A stretch of 64,000 nt of DNA from Populus alba (Eukaryota; Streptophyta; Magnoliopsida; Malpighiales; Salicaceae). Positions within the stretch are counted from its first letter, which is position 1; each line of letters starts with the position of its first letter. Location: contig NC_133297.1 of NCBI RefSeq assembly GCF_005239225.2, forward strand, positions 19,208,147 to 19,272,146, written 5' to 3'. A program made the position numbers and the translations under genes. Below the pieces are notes generated by a model. That model had not been told where the DNA came from, ran no database searches, and saw only the letters and a program-made list of their open reading frames with translations. Shown piece by piece: positions 1 through 11,470 of the stretch.

Positions 1-386
1 CTAGCCACCAAGACTGAGATTACACAACTTGAAATTACTTTTCTTTCCCCTTTAAACACCACTCTTTTATCACCTATTCCTTGGATTGTCACCGTTTTGG
101 TGAAACAATCCACTTGTGCCTTATGTTTACTTAGCCAATCCATGCCCAGAATCACATCAAAATCATACAACTCTAACAGCATAAGATCTACCCTCAACTC
201 TAATCCTCCAATATATAGTTTTACCCCTTTATAAATATCATCAATATGTATATTCTCTCCTAGAGGTGTACTAACCGTCACCCCTATACCCAAGTTACTA
301 GATAACATATGCAAGTTATTCACAATTTTATAAGATACAAAGGAATGACTAGCTCTAGGATCAATTAAAGCATAAACTTGCATTGT
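1..386 (-). pseudogene. Retroviral-type aspartic protease (partial, element A)
   Basis: The protein reads on the minus strand from about 386 to the window edge. It would cleave the Gag-Pol polyprotein inside the virus-like particle. The usual gypsy pattern is clear: VYALID, then the active-site turn, then ASHSFVS, and about 60 residues later DVILGMDWLSKHKA. The catalytic D-[S/T]-G triplet reads D-P-R here (about 340-350), so the enzyme should be dead even apart from frame breaks in gag. It follows gag directly, as expected for a gag-pol product. An in-frame stop (TAG) lies just upstream near 390. The family call is firm; the exact N-terminus is not visible. Confidence 0.85.
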
Positions 387-476
387 ATCTAACTATAAAG
401 CACCTGCCACCACATCAGGTACAACTCCCACATACTCGTAGGTCATGTGATATACCCGACCCTGAGTCCTTCCCTC

Positions 477-1903
477 CTAATTTTTGGGCCTCCCACGAGT
501 AGCACTCGTCCCTGACTGGGTAGGCCTGATAATACGATCAACTATCACTGATTGCTGTTGGCTCTGACCCTCAGTTCTCTGACCATGGATTCCCTCTGTG
601 GTTCTACGAGGACAATCCTTCTTCCTGTGACTCATGTCCCCATAATAGGAACAACCCCTGCTTACATGCGAGCACTCTCTCCATCGATGCCCCTCACCTC
701 TACAAATATAACATCCCCCTGGCATCACAGAGCAATTTATGAGGTGTCGCTGCTCACACCTCTAACAAAATGGATATCCTGGTCCCTTCTGCTCTATAAA
801 CCCTCCAGCAGTTCTGACTCCCTGTCTAGACTGTCCTCCCCAAGCTTCTCTTCCACTAACCGGTCTAAATCCTCCTAAGCTCCCTCCTGGGGTGAAACTC
901 TCACCTCTTCTCTGGAATTGTCCTGATGATTGCCCGTTCTTCCCCTTCTTTGAAAGAGGAGGTCTCCCGGTCAAAAACTTAAAATCTCTCCTTTTAGCTC
1001 CCATTGTCTGACTCTACTCGCCCACTGACTTCGGGGTATCCTTTATTACCCTCTCCAATTCCCGCATAGACTGAAACTACATGGCTATCAATATCATCCT
1101 CAATTCCCGCCTCAGTCCATCACGAAACCTCTCCACCCTGTGGCGCTCTGTGGGAAGGTAAGTGGAGGCAAAAACTGCTAAATCCTGAAATCTCCTCCCA
1201 TACTCCAGAACTGTCAAATCTCCCTGCCTCAAATCCAAAAACTCATGTTCTTTCTCCCTCCTATGCTCCCAAGAATAGTACCTCTCCTCAAACTCTTCAT
1301 GAAAATCCCTCCATCTACTCTCCTCTCTCTAATGGTCTCCCACCAAGAGTGGGCACTTTCAACCAATAGTTGAGTCACACAATCCACCCGTAGTTCCTCT
1401 AGCACCTGTATCTGGTTTATAACTCTTTCCACATTCCTCAACCAATGCCCAACAACCTCAGCATCCTCTTCACCACGGTAAGTCATACAACCCATCTCTC
1501 TCATACCTTTCACCCATTGCACTATGGTGACTACTCCCCCTGATCTAGGAGTAGTATTAGAGGCTCCCGCTACCATTCCAGCTGCTACAACTCTCACTAT
1601 GTGTTCCATAAAAGTAGGATCTGAAAATGGGTTTGATCCAGCTAATGGTGCCACTGGTGGGGGTATATTATCTCCCCCATGTCTGTCTGATACCTCGGGT
1701 ATAGATACATCTGCCTGACGGGACAACGAATCATCTTGGAGTCTCACATACTCACCCACTTCTGAGTACACTGGTGCTGCAGGTATATGAGAGGAGGTGC
1801 CTGCCAAGGGATCCCAATCTGGATCACTTTCATTATGAAAACTCTGATCAGTTCCCCGAACTGGGGATGGATCAGTCCTGTCTCCTTGCCTTGTTCTCAC
1901 CAT
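477..1903 (-). pseudogene. Gag with CCHC zinc knuckle (element A), frameshifted
   Basis: Gag is the capsid/nucleocapsid protein that packages element RNA. The start chosen is MVRTRQ at 1903, matching the MVCTCQ start of element C. The N-terminal half is an acidic, Pro/Ser-rich linker followed by the retrotransposon gag core (GCMTYRGEEDAEVVGHWLRN, about 1470-1410). The frame breaks near 1255, continues as EFLDLRQGDLTVLEYG, and meets further stops near 1080 and 1030. A basic Gly/Arg-rich stretch (1004-762) leads to a zinc knuckle, C-X2-C-X4-H-X4-C, at about 720-675. A second knuckle-like unit has Tyr where the second Cys should be. At least three lesions make this a pseudogene. Confidence 0.88.
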
Positions 1904-1958
1904 CCTGAAACACATTTCAAAATCATCTAATTATTCTTGTCCCCATAATAGCAACCTC

Positions 1959-1971
1959 GGCTCTGATACCA
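1959..1971 (-). other. Primer binding site, tRNA-iMet type (element A)
   Basis: On the minus strand this reads TGGTATCAGAGCC, the standard complement of the 3' end of plant initiator methionine tRNA. It sits 3 bases inside the LTR edge at 1975, where minus-strand DNA synthesis would start. This fixes the orientation of element A. Confidence 0.93.
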
Positions 1972-2780
1972 AAATGTAACATCCTCCCATTCCGGGGTAA
2001 AACGACAATCTCATGTCAATAAAAAAAACATTATATATTTTTTTTGTATATATATATGTTCATGGTCTTCGTATTAAAATCTACTAGAATTTCGACGAAG
2101 TTCCCCCATATACCAGAAAGTCCCGGGTTATTGACATGAATTTATTTACACTTCTAATAGCTCGTATCTCATAACTCAATTCCTGACCCAATCATCCTGG
2201 GTTTTCAATTTCCACACTTATACTCACACCTATCAACCACAATATTTATGATATGCATTATATAACAAAATATCATTATGGATAGATAAAAATAAATAAG
2301 TGTAATTACATAGGCATGAAGTATGGTTATATGAAGTACATGGTTAAATTCATTCAGTCAAGTTTAAACATTAATTATACAAATTAAGTTATACAAACAT
2401 TTTCATGTTTACAAAATACAAGGGTATACTCCCTAGAAACTAGATTACAAGAAGGGAACATAAGCTAAGATCTACTCCTGTCGTGCATGTGATGATCCTG
2501 AAACAAAATACATATTATTGAAAGGTGAATATTACAATAAATATGACAACACAAACATCTAATAATTTTAACAGGGTAACATGTATTCATAGTTCATTTG
2601 TTTCTCCCTTCTAGTTTTTATTAGAATCCCTTCCTTATCCAACTATTATTAATTGTTCCCTCTGCCACTTTCAACCTTCATTCCAGACTTTATGAGATCG
2701 AACATGATTATTTTTGCTTATCACATTACCGATATCAATTTCACTGGTACCATCATCATCACTCCATATGAGTAAATGCA

Positions 2781-3110
2781 AGGTGATACCCTTATCCGGA
2801 ATCCTAACATACACTAAATGTATGCTAGCCAATACATGGTGATCCCCTTGCCCGGGATCTTAACATACACTAAATGTATGCTAGCCAATACATGGTGATC
2901 CCCTTATCCAGGATCCTAACATACACTAAATATATGCTAGTCCAATCATGGCATTCCCCTTACCCGGGATCCTAACATACACTAAATGTATGCTAGCCGA
3001 TACATGGTGATTCTCTTACCCGGGGTCCTAACGTACACTAAATGTATGCTAGTCCAATTATGGCGATCCCCTTACCCGGGATCCTAACATACACTAAATG
3101 TATACTAGTT
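2781..3110. repeat. 55-56 bp minisatellite in LTR A, six units
   Basis: Six imperfect units each contain CATACACTAAATGTATG, whose arms CATAC/GTATG are inverted repeats, separated by a segment with CCCGGGATCC. The array sits in the first half of the LTR in plus orientation. Units differ by a few substitutions, such as CTAGCCAA versus CTAGTCCAA. Analogous hairpin arrays are at 51063-51997 and 29228-29360. Confidence 0.92.
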
Positions 3111-3523
3111 CACGCCTCAAATAGTACTTCTCATATTTCCATTGTCAGTGATAATTTCATCATTTGGCAATTCACACAACTTTTCACCTTGAATACCCAT
3201 ACATTCAACAATTAACATTTCACATTGGTAATATAAAGAAATCATGAAAATTAACTAGGAAGTATAGGTGCGATTCACTTACCTGCAATAAAAGCTCTAC
3301 TCGTACTCCCTTGCTGTTGTTGTTGTTGTTGCACCATGCTTATAGTCCCTCCTGAAATCACAGGTTTATCCCATAAGTTCTCCTTACTCAAGGATATATT
3401 TTATTATAAACATATCAACAACCAATAAGTCTTTCTTTCAATCATCATTTTTTTAACATTTTATGTTTTTCTTATTTCACCCATTAATATTTGTCATTCT
3501 TTGTGTAATCGTAGTTATCATTC

Positions 3524-3525
<2 letters not shown>

Positions 3526-3579
<54 letters not shown>
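3526..3579. repeat. (TA)n microsatellite
   Basis: An uninterrupted TA dinucleotide run of about 26 units lies inside LTR A, just before the ACTGTCACTGTCT array. It is probably length-polymorphic. Confidence 0.97.
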
Positions 3580-3582
<3 letters not shown>

Positions 3583-3946
3583 AACTATTTCTGCTTAAAT
3601 CCGAACTATTACTGTCTTGTTTTTTGAACTGTCACTGTCTCATTTTTGAACTGTTACTCTCTCGTTTTTGAACTGTCACTGTCTAGACATTGAACTGTCA
3701 CTGTCTAACTGTTACTGTCTAGACATTGAACTATTACTGTCTTGTTTTTGAACTGTCACTGTCTAGACATGGAACTGTCACTGTCCAACCATTACTGTCT
3801 AGACATTGAACTGTCACTGTCTCATTTTTGAAATGTTACTGTCTCGTTTTTTAACTGTCACTGTCTAGACATTGAATTGTCACTGTCCAACTGTTACTGT
3901 CTAGACATTGAACTGTCACTGTCTCATTTTTGAACTGTTACTGTCT
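3580..3946. repeat. Short-period ACTGT[C/T]ACTGTCT array in LTR A
   Basis: About 17 copies of a 20-25 bp unit of the form TTGAACTGTCACTGTCT followed by a variable AGACA or CGTTTT linker. The same core appears twice in every 192-bp satellite monomer at 48075-62015 and as an array at 52509-52943 in the solo LTR. The array is followed at 3947-4030 by a diverged segment resembling the body of the satellite monomer (GCTGGAGTTCTATAACTCC). Confidence 0.9.
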
Positions 3947-4659
3947 CGGTTGGTGACCCATAGCTGGAGTTCTATAACTCCAAATTAAGCAAGACCAATT
4001 TCATTAGTTAGCCAACATTCAAAACTACAATTTCTATAAGAAATATGATCCTAATTCTTTCATCCTCCTACCTGAAATCTCTCTGAAAGGCAAGAGACGA
4101 AACTCTCCAGATTTGTCAGCCTTTCCATACACACACAACACATGAAGTTCTTTAATTTAGCAACTCATATTTTTTCCTCAATTTAAGTCTAAGAACTAAA
4201 ATCTATAAATTAACATCCGTGCATCAATTCATAATAAACTTGAAATGACTCATAAAAGCAGGTTTAGAATACCTTACCCGGTACAAATCAAAGTTTCGAT
4301 CCCTCCTTTTTGTTTCTAATGACAGCCAGCCCTCCACTCTTCTCTTCTTGTTAATCCCTTTCCCACCAGTGTTTATTATACTTATAACCCTTTATCTTGG
4401 ATGGGTTTTTTAAATTTTGGTGTTTCTATCTTGATTTGTAAAAAATGAACATAAAACTCCCTCTTTTCTTTCTTTACGTTATTTGCAGAGTTTTTGGTGA
4501 CAAGAGGAGTACTTATGCTCCATAATTATTCTTATTTGCATTTAGGCCCCATTTTCCTTAAGTGTATTTGTTTTGCCCCCACTCTTTCTAGTTTAGTTTA
4601 TTTCCTTTAATTTAATCCAAACTTGATTATATTTATTTTTTTTTCTCGGGATTTACAAG

Positions 4660-6169
4660 GGACTAGTAAAAAGCTGGTTGGGGGGTGTGATTAGTACTTA
4701 AAAGTGCATTTTTATCAAGGTTTTATATCTTCATTTTTGCACTTGTAGTATCAATAACTCCTTCACTAAAGCATGTTTTATAATAACAAGTCTGATACTA
4801 TAAGATACCTTAATATATGGTAAATGTTCATCTTAAATGCAGGCATATCACATAAATCAAAGGATTGATTGATGAATTCAACTACTGAAATTGTTAAGAT
4901 AAAGAGAGGGTGAAGCTTAGAAAAGTGATGCTGGTTTAGTCCAAACTGGAATACTGTTCGGTAATTGGGTCATATCTGGAGGTGTAGATCTTAGATTTAG
5001 GTCTGCTTTATATGGATGAAAAGATAAGACATAGGCCTAAAACTTTTATGTGGAGTCCAAGATTTAAAAAGGCCATTTTCAAGTCCAAATTATAGCAACA
5101 ATGGAGAAGTCTGAATCTGTCCTGCAACCCAGACATTGTTCAGTGTTTAGCCCATATCTCGAGTTCTAGAAGTCCAAATGACCTCAATTATTTTTTCCTA
5201 GAAAGATGAGACAATTTTCTAGAACTTTCGTGAGTAAAGTTGGTTGAAATTCTAACAATAACAATGACGTTTTTGTTCAGACAAGAAGATAAGGATTGTC
5301 ACCAAGTCAAGATGTGGCCACCCACTCAACAATTATTCATCAAATCAATAGTTTCAAATTTTGGCCTATAAAAAAAGGCATTTTCCATGCATTTAGGCAT
5401 CTTGGTGTTCAAATCAAGATCATGCTCTTGCTCTCTTTCTTTGTATTTTGTAATGTTTAAGTTTTATTTTATGTTATAGTAATCTCTTGTTTATGCTTTT
5501 CATTTCCTTTCCTTTACCTATATAATTATGTTCTTATCTTGTTTATTTATGTTTCTTTCTTTCATTATGTTTTGCTAAATCTATTATGTCAAGGTGAAAA
5601 GGTTACACTAATGGTGTAAGAATAAGTATAGTATAAACTCAACATAGACTTTAATGCTTGATACTAACATGTTTTATATTTATTATCTTGTTTACTCTTA
5701 ATACCTTGCTTGTTAAATGGTTAATCTAGATTTGTGTTGAATAACCCTTAGTACAACAAATACTTGGCACTTTCATAGCCCAATTGTATGGTATCACCGA
5801 CACTTGTGCTATGAAAGGAACTTGATTTGTTGTTAACATAAGTTATCACCATGAATACCTGATAATATTTACAAGTATTGGCATTACTCGAAAAAGATAA
5901 TGAATGTAATCATGTTAACAATTTATAATCTGATTTGAACCTCTTTTGTGTGTGGTTTCCAGTTGAGTAATAAGAGTTTATACTATACTTGTTTGAAGTA
6001 CCATTAGTGGATCCTCTAACCTTGACATTTGTTTTTATTATTGTTTAATCCTTACATCAATCTTACATCTCAAAGCTCTCTTTATTATTACTATTACTAT
6101 TATTAATATCATTACTACTACTACTACTACTACTATTATTGTTATTATTAGTATTAGTATTAGTATTAG

Positions 6170-6204
<35 letters not shown>

Positions 6205-6359
6205 TTACTACTACTAATTATTATTATTATTGTTGTTGTTGTTGTTGTTTATAAGTTATATAGTTAACCTCCTTGTGGTTCGACCTCGGTCTTGCTGGGT
6301 TATTTATTACTTTGACACTCCTGCACTTGGGAGAAGACATCAATCTTTTGGTCATGTCA
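4660..6359 (+). repeat. Athila-type 3' LTR with adjoining polypurine tract
   Basis: The stretch GGGACTAGTAAAAAGCTGGTTGGGGGG (4660-4685 region) matches, inverted, the polypurine side of element E at 36248-36275. The LTR then runs TGTGATTAGTACTT (4686) to GGTCATGTCA (6359), about 1.67 kb. It is homologous to both LTRs of element E and to 8177-9152. The interior of its element is missing: only about 26 bases remain before LTR A cuts in. A block of about 250 bases present in the other copies is absent here and replaced by triplet repeats. Confidence 0.85.
6064..6250. repeat. Trinucleotide repeat block (ATT/ACT/GTT)
   Basis: Long mixed runs of ATT, ACT, AGT and GTT triplets sit inside the Athila-type LTR. 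Related but shorter triplet runs occur at 8730-8760 and 8971-9035, and inverted at 41690-41760, in the other LTR copies. Confidence 0.93.
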
Positions 6360-6795
6360 ATTATTTCTAGATTTTTTCATATAAAATATGAAAACTTCAA
6401 ATAATTTTTTTTTTCAATTTCCTGGTTTGACCCGAGTAAATCCTTATAACACAGTACCTAACCCCTTCGCCAAATCAACCCCTAGGTCGAGTTTCATAAC
6501 TATAGTTGTCATAAAAATATATTTTTTAATTTTTTATATTTTTTGAACTATCAAAATGCGTTGAAAAAATATACATAAATATTTTTTATAAAAAATAAAA
6601 ATATTTGACCAGCGGCAAAGTGCGGGTCACATAACTGTTACACTTTAAAAATGGTTGAAAACATAGTTATCTATTATATTCGAATATATAGGCTTAACCA
6701 AGGCAATAAAAAAAATTAATGAACAGAATAATTAATTAGTTCTGTTTTTATAAAAGACTAAATTAATATGCAATAAAACTGAAAAGAGATAGAAA
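6360..6795. other. No gene seen; AT-rich spacer
   Basis: The stretch has no coding signal. It contains a segment resembling the short GTTGACCCGGGTC-type repeats seen again near 16640 (here TGGTTTGACCCGAGTAAATC at 6424), and otherwise A/T runs. Confidence 0.5.
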
Positions 6796-7165
6796 TATGG
6801 TTGTATTTGACGTGTATGAAGTTGTAAATGACAACAGTAATCCTTACAGGAATATGGTTATGGATGTAGTGAGAATGAATCAAGGTAATGTCAGTCAATG
6901 TCCAATTGTAGAAGGATGATCTTTCAATGTCAGTTTGTTTAGGTTTTAGTTTTTTTTATACTTGTAACATAATTTATGAACAACTAATTAATATTTTATT
7001 AACTTTATTTCATTTCAGGTTCACAAACATTAAGGCTACCAGGACAATAACATCGGCATTTAAATCGTCGATGGAGATTCCATTATTTCAATGGAGTCAG
7101 GTTTCTAGACCTCCTGAGTAGAGAACTAATATCGATGCATGGTTTTGACGATTTCATATAGGTGT
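6796..7165 (+). pseudogene. CACTA transposon scrap: TNP2-region piece joined to Transposase_24 exon
   Basis: From about 6808 to 6918 the plus strand encodes NDNSNPYRNMVMDVVRMNQG, nearly identical to the TNP2-side protein of the CACTA element at 46568-46864. Immediately afterwards the sequence matches the second-gene region of the CACTA at 31116-34765: an intron with its acceptor (TTTCAG, about 7013-7018) and an exon encoding SAFKSSMEIPLFQWS (7055-7100). The two parts belong to different genes of CACTA elements, so the fragment is rearranged. It has no termini of its own. Confidence 0.7.
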
Positions 7166-8176
7166 TAACTTCTTGTCGAACCCTCGCGGCGGCGGCGCGA
7201 CGACCATCGATTGATTTCAGTTTTTGTTTTTGTTTAAAGGAGTCGCCACCTAGTATTTTGGTCACTAGGAACCCTAACTAGTCTTTCAGAGATTCTAAGG
7301 CAAGGGACTGGTTGCGTAAAGGGAAGGTATTAGAACCCCTAGTACGCCTTACCTAAGGTAAGCTGCTTGGTGTTTGGTTTGCTCTATAATTGTTATGGTG
7401 TTGGTGTTTTCTAATCCCATCAGTTTTCCTAGGTTTGATTCAAAATAAATTTATTAAGATATAAATCCAAGGAGATTCCATGTGCTTTAAAAGCTCATTC
7501 TTCCCTTAGTATTTCAAGAGTTTGCAACTCGTAAATCACAAGGAGGAGGGACAAAAATTAAGAAATCTACTTGAAAAAAAAATCTATTTTTGTCTTAGTG
7601 TTTTATACTCTCACGGCTCGTAAACCGCAGAGTAAAAAATTGAAATGTCCTCAATTATAATCAAGGCTTCTTTCAACGATGTGTGTGGAAATTATTTTAG
7701 ATATTTACCACTCAGAGTTTCTTTATCCAAACATTAACAGTGAATAATAGATGAATTCCTCCCAAAATAAGATTTTTGTATTTTTTTGGAATATTGGCCA
7801 ATACCCTTTGGAGTTTTACAAACATGTTGTAAAATCTAGAAATACAAGAAAATAATTTTTATTATGTTTAAGAAATCCATGCGAAAACACATTTTCAAAA
7901 CTTCCAAAATTTTTTTATATAAAAATAACATTCAAAACATGTTAGGGTATTGGCCGTATGTAACACGCAAAAAAAACATTTATATTTTTTTATAGGAAGA
8001 AACAAAAACCAGGTCACATTAAATAACCTTGAAGTCTCCAAACATATTCAAAAATAGCATAAGGAAAAAGATAAATAGTTCAAAACCTTGTTGACAAAAT
8101 ATTTCATTCCAAACAAACCAATCAGTCCACACTCTGCATGATGTCCTCGACAATGAACGTAGTGCCCTTCTCCTTG
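7160..8176. repeat. Probable Tat/Ogre-type LTR fragment
   Basis: The segment carries GGAGTCGCCACCTAGTATTTTGG and GGACTGGTTGCGTAAAGGGAAGG-type blocks (about 7240-7345), which I associate with LTRs of plant Tat/Ogre gypsy elements. It has no coding content. It lies beside a Tat-type coding remnant (9153-12290), but an Athila LTR fragment separates them, so a common origin is unproven. No second copy in the window allows its ends to be defined. Confidence 0.4.
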
Positions 8177-9152
8177 TTCTTATGTTGTTCATTTATGTTT
8201 CTTTCTTTCATTATGTTTAGCTAAGTTAACTATGTCAAGGTGAAAAGGGTACACTAATGGTGTAAGAATAAGTATAATATAAACTTAACATGGACCTTAA
8301 TGTTGGATACTAACATGTTTTATATTTGTTATCTTGTTCACTTTTAATACTTTGCTTGTTAAATGGTTAATTTAGATTTATGTTGCATAACACTTGGCAC
8401 AACAAATACTTGGCACTTTCATAGCCCATACTGTATGGTATAACTGACACGTGAGCTATGAAAGGAACTTGATTTGTTGTTAACATAAGTTATAATCATG
8501 AATGCCTGACAATATTTACAAGTATTAGCATTATTCGAATAAGATAACTAATGTAATCATGTTAACAATTTATAATCTGATTGGAACCTTCTTTATGTGT
8601 GGTTTCTAATTGAGTAATAAGAGTTTATACTATACTTGTTTGAAGTACCATTAGTGGATCCTCTAACCTTGACATTTGTTTTTATTATTGTTTAATCCTA
8701 ACATCAACCTTAGCTCTCAAAGTTGTCTTTATTACTACTACTACTATTATTATCATTTACATTCTTGTTATATTATACGTACGTTAATTATGCTCTGTGT
8801 TTGATCAAGGATCCTGACATTATTGATATTTCCTTATTCATTCGCATCAGAAATCTATTTATATCATATAATATATCTCTTTGATCTTTTCATAAACTCA
8901 GTATATAGGTTGGAAATCTGTGACCCGATCTTTTAGATCATTCTCAGGTATAACAACGCCACATACTGAGTATTATTATTATTACTCTTAATATTACTAT
9001 TACTATTATTGTTATTATTGTTGTTGTTATCATATTGTTATTTATAATTTATACAATTAACCTCTATGTGGTTCGACCCCGATCTTGCCGGGTTATTTAT
9101 TACTTCGACACTCCTGCACTTGGGAGAAGACATCAATCTTTTGGTCCTGTCA
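8177..9152 (+). repeat. Athila-type LTR fragment (5'-truncated)
   Basis: This piece matches the 3' three-fifths of the LTR at 4686-6359 and, inverted, of element E. It starts near TTCTTATGTTGTTCATTTATG (about 8183) and ends complete at TTTTGGTCCTGTCA (9152). It retains the block GATCAAGGATCCTGACA...ACTGAGTATT that is missing from the copy at 4686-6359. It joins directly onto the RT remnant at 9153. Confidence 0.85.
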
Positions 9153-9905
9153 AGCCTCAACTTGGACTTCCTTAGTCTTTCAAATAATTCCTTCAATATT
9201 TGGACATGATTCTCTCCCTCTCTAGATTTAGAAATCATGTCATCCACATATACTTCAATCTATTTGTGCATCATGTCATGAAATAAAGTTACCATGGCCC
9301 TTTGGTAGGTGGCCCCAACATTCTTTAACCCAAATGGCATTACTTTGTAGCAAAAGGTTCCTCATGGTGTTACAAAGGTTTCTTCTCCTTATCCTCATGT
9401 CATTTTTATCTGATTGTAGCTTGAAAATCCATCCATAAAAGAATGTGGACCTACGTGATGCATTGTCATCCAACATATCTAGGTGTGGTAGAAAAAATTG
9501 TCTTTAGGGCTAATTCGGTTTAAGTCCCTAAAGTCCACACAAACTCTGATTTTATCTTCCTTTTTAGGTACAACCACTATGTTGGACACACATCGTGGAT
9601 ACTTGACTGCTTCTAAAAAATCGATGTTCCACTGCTTTTCAATTTCTGCTTTTACTAAGACATCCAGATGGATTCTTCTCAACTTTTGCTTAACCGGTTT
9701 GCATCCTTCTACTAGTGGTACCCTATCCACTAGGCATGTCTTTACAGGACCAGACAAAGATATCTATATAATCTCGGAGTAGTGCAATCAACTCTTCTCT
9801 TTCTTTAGGGGTGATCAAAGTCCATATCTTCAACTCTCTCTTGATTTTTTCATTGCCCACATCTATGGTTTCAAGTTCCTCTTTAGCGGGTTTCCAAGCT
9901 TGTTC
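9153..9905 (-). pseudogene. Gypsy reverse transcriptase fragment (Tat-type)
   Basis: The minus strand from about 9905 encodes the pre-RT segment (EREELIALLRDYIDIFVWS) and then the start of the RT domain: VVVPKKEDKIRVCVDFRDLN at about 9575-9515. After a stop and a shift near 9480 the frames scatter, but RT blocks persist: FFYGWIFKLQSDKNDM, then a VDDMISKSRE-like block at 9247-9215 with the catalytic Asp pair region as DDM. Sequence ends abruptly at the LTR fragment (9152), so RNase H and integrase are lost. The VWS and DFRDLN context favours the Tat lineage. Confidence 0.8.
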
Positions 9906-10443
9906 ACGTTGTTTTTATTAATTTTATGAATTTCCTAATGTTATTTTCCTCCCATTCTTCCTCTTCTACAACTAATATGTATTCTTTAAAGTTTGGCCAT
10001 TCATTCTCAGTGTAAAGTGTAGGTGTTGTTATGGAAGTTCCACTTTGAAAATGGAAAGTGACGTGTAAAAACACCAAGATGAACTTTTGAAAATGCATGA
10101 ACTCATTAAAGGGAAAAATTTGTCTCAAAACATTTGCTCGAGCAAACCGATTAAGTGCGCAACATCATTCCAAATTCCTTCAAGCTCTTTTTGGTACTGA
10201 GCTTCTGGGTGTGACCTTTCTTTATTTTTAATCATTTTCCTTAGCCAAGTGTTGTGGATTCTAGAAGGGGGACCTATTTTTCTTAGTTTGCAGATGCGTG
10301 TATAGATGTATGAGAAAATGCATGATTGTGATGAGAATGCTTTGTATATTGGGTATGGATGCAACCTTCTTGTGAATGAATAATAGCCACCACCTTATAA
10401 ACATAGGTTCTCTTGTCATATTGCTAGGAGTACTGCCTTTCAA
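9906..10443 (-). pseudogene. Remnant between ORF1 and RT (gag/protease region, largely deleted)
   Basis: Short minus-strand pieces such as NEWPNFKEYILVVEEEEWEE (about 10010-9945) and YQKELEGIWNDVAHLIGLLE (about 10190-10130) sit between the coiled-coil ORF and the RT. They lie where gag and protease belong in a Tat-type element, but I see no zinc knuckle or D-[ST]-G protease motif. Only about 0.5 kb remains of a region normally several times longer, so a large internal deletion is likely. Assignment is by position. Confidence 0.4.
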
Positions 10444-10684
10444 GTTGTTTGCTTAAGTCATATTCACCAAGAGACAAATTTTGCACAAGAAGATGGGTCA
10501 ACACCCTTTTCATTAATGCTTGATAAGTTTATTACATTTATAAATACAAAATATATTAATCCCTTTCCTCCACAAACTCTCTAGCCAAAGGTAAAAAGGC
10601 AAAGCCGTGGTTCTCAATCTTCCCTAAAAAGGCATCGGTTTCAGCTAGGCTTCGGCGATAGCGAATGATGTCCCCTCCCACATT

Positions 10685-11470
10685 TCATACATTGATTCTA
10701 ATAATCTGAGCATGTGCAGCAGCTTCGTCCATTTGCTCATCTGTCTTGGTCATCTTTTCTATGAGCAACATATTGGTTCTGTTTAATGCAGCGTTGTTGG
10801 CGTCGATTTGATCTTTGTGTTTTTCCATTGCTGCTAGCTTCTCGTCCAAATACTTCACATTTTCACATTCCTTGTCAAGTTTTATCCTTATAACTTTTAT
10901 CTCATTCTTCTTAACCGCTAATTCTGTTTCAACAGCCTCAAAACCTTTCCTTTTACTTTCTTCTTTTGAAATCCCCATCGAATGGCTTTCCAACTCCATA
11001 TATTTCTTGTTCAAATCCTCATACTTCCCAATCCTCATCAGTTCGAACTGGACTTGTGCAAATTTTTCTTGGTAATATTATGCGCTTCCTTGGCAATTGT
11101 TAAAGTCAATCTCCATTGCTTTAAGTTCAAAGCAACTTTGCATCCAATCCAAACTCATCCCTTCTAGCTCTTTATCACTTCTTTCCCTAGCAATCTTCTC
11201 CTCACCCAACTTTAACTCAAGCTTTGTTATTCGCTCATCTCTAGATTGTATTTGCTCATCTAGAAATGCTCTCCTTTTATCTCCTCCCAGCATCATTTCT
11301 TCCAACATTGCATTGTCTTTTCTGCTTTTGCTCAACTCTATCTGAAGTTTTTCCACTTGTCTTCTCAACTCCTCTTCATTATTGACCCTTTTCCTCTTAA
11401 TAGGCTCTTTTATAGTTTGGGGAGATTTGACTCTATACAAGGCATGGTTGAAGCTACTAAGTCTCTCCAT
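10685..11470 (-). pseudogene. Coiled-coil part of Tat/Ogre extra ORF
   Basis: Two minus-strand blocks (11470-11078 and 11038-10685) are charged and heptad-like, rich in Lys/Glu with Leu and Met at regular spacing, predicting a long alpha-helical coiled coil. Examples are EELRRQVEKLQIELSKSRKD in the first and KLDKECENVKYLDEKLAAME in the second. They are separated by one stop/shift near 11060-11078. They continue downstream of the DUF7745-like domain on the same strand, as in the extra ORF upstream of gag in Tat/Ogre elements. Function of that ORF is not established. Confidence 0.65.

Larger units (their letters stand above)
1..4657 (-). mobile_element. Ty3/gypsy LTR retrotransposon A (partial, runs off left edge)
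   Basis: This is a minus-strand element reading from its 5' LTR (1975-4657) through a tRNA-iMet primer site, gag and protease, then out of the window at position 1. Gene order and the iMet primer site fit chromovirus-like or related gypsy groups; the pol segment that would settle the lineage is outside. The LTR 5' end abuts the polypurine tract of the Athila-type LTR at 4686, so A apparently inserted into, or recombined with, that element. Several frame breaks show it is not functional. Confidence 0.9.
1975..4657 (-). repeat. 5' LTR of element A
   Basis: In plus orientation the LTR starts TGTAACATCC next to the primer site and ends CTCGGGATTTACA at 4657, giving the TG...CA ends. Length is about 2.68 kb. 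Its 3' portion (4190-4657) matches the LTR end at 45600-46063, and its layout matches the solo LTR at 50387-54379: a hairpin minisatellite, then an ACTGTTACTGTCT array, then a monomer-like segment, then a conserved tail. The left-side partner LTR lies outside the window. Confidence 0.85.

Noticed and set aside
552..1718. Plus-strand frames at 552-878 and 1524-1718.
   Set aside because: Antisense shadows of the gag pseudogene, which has recognisable motifs on the minus strand.
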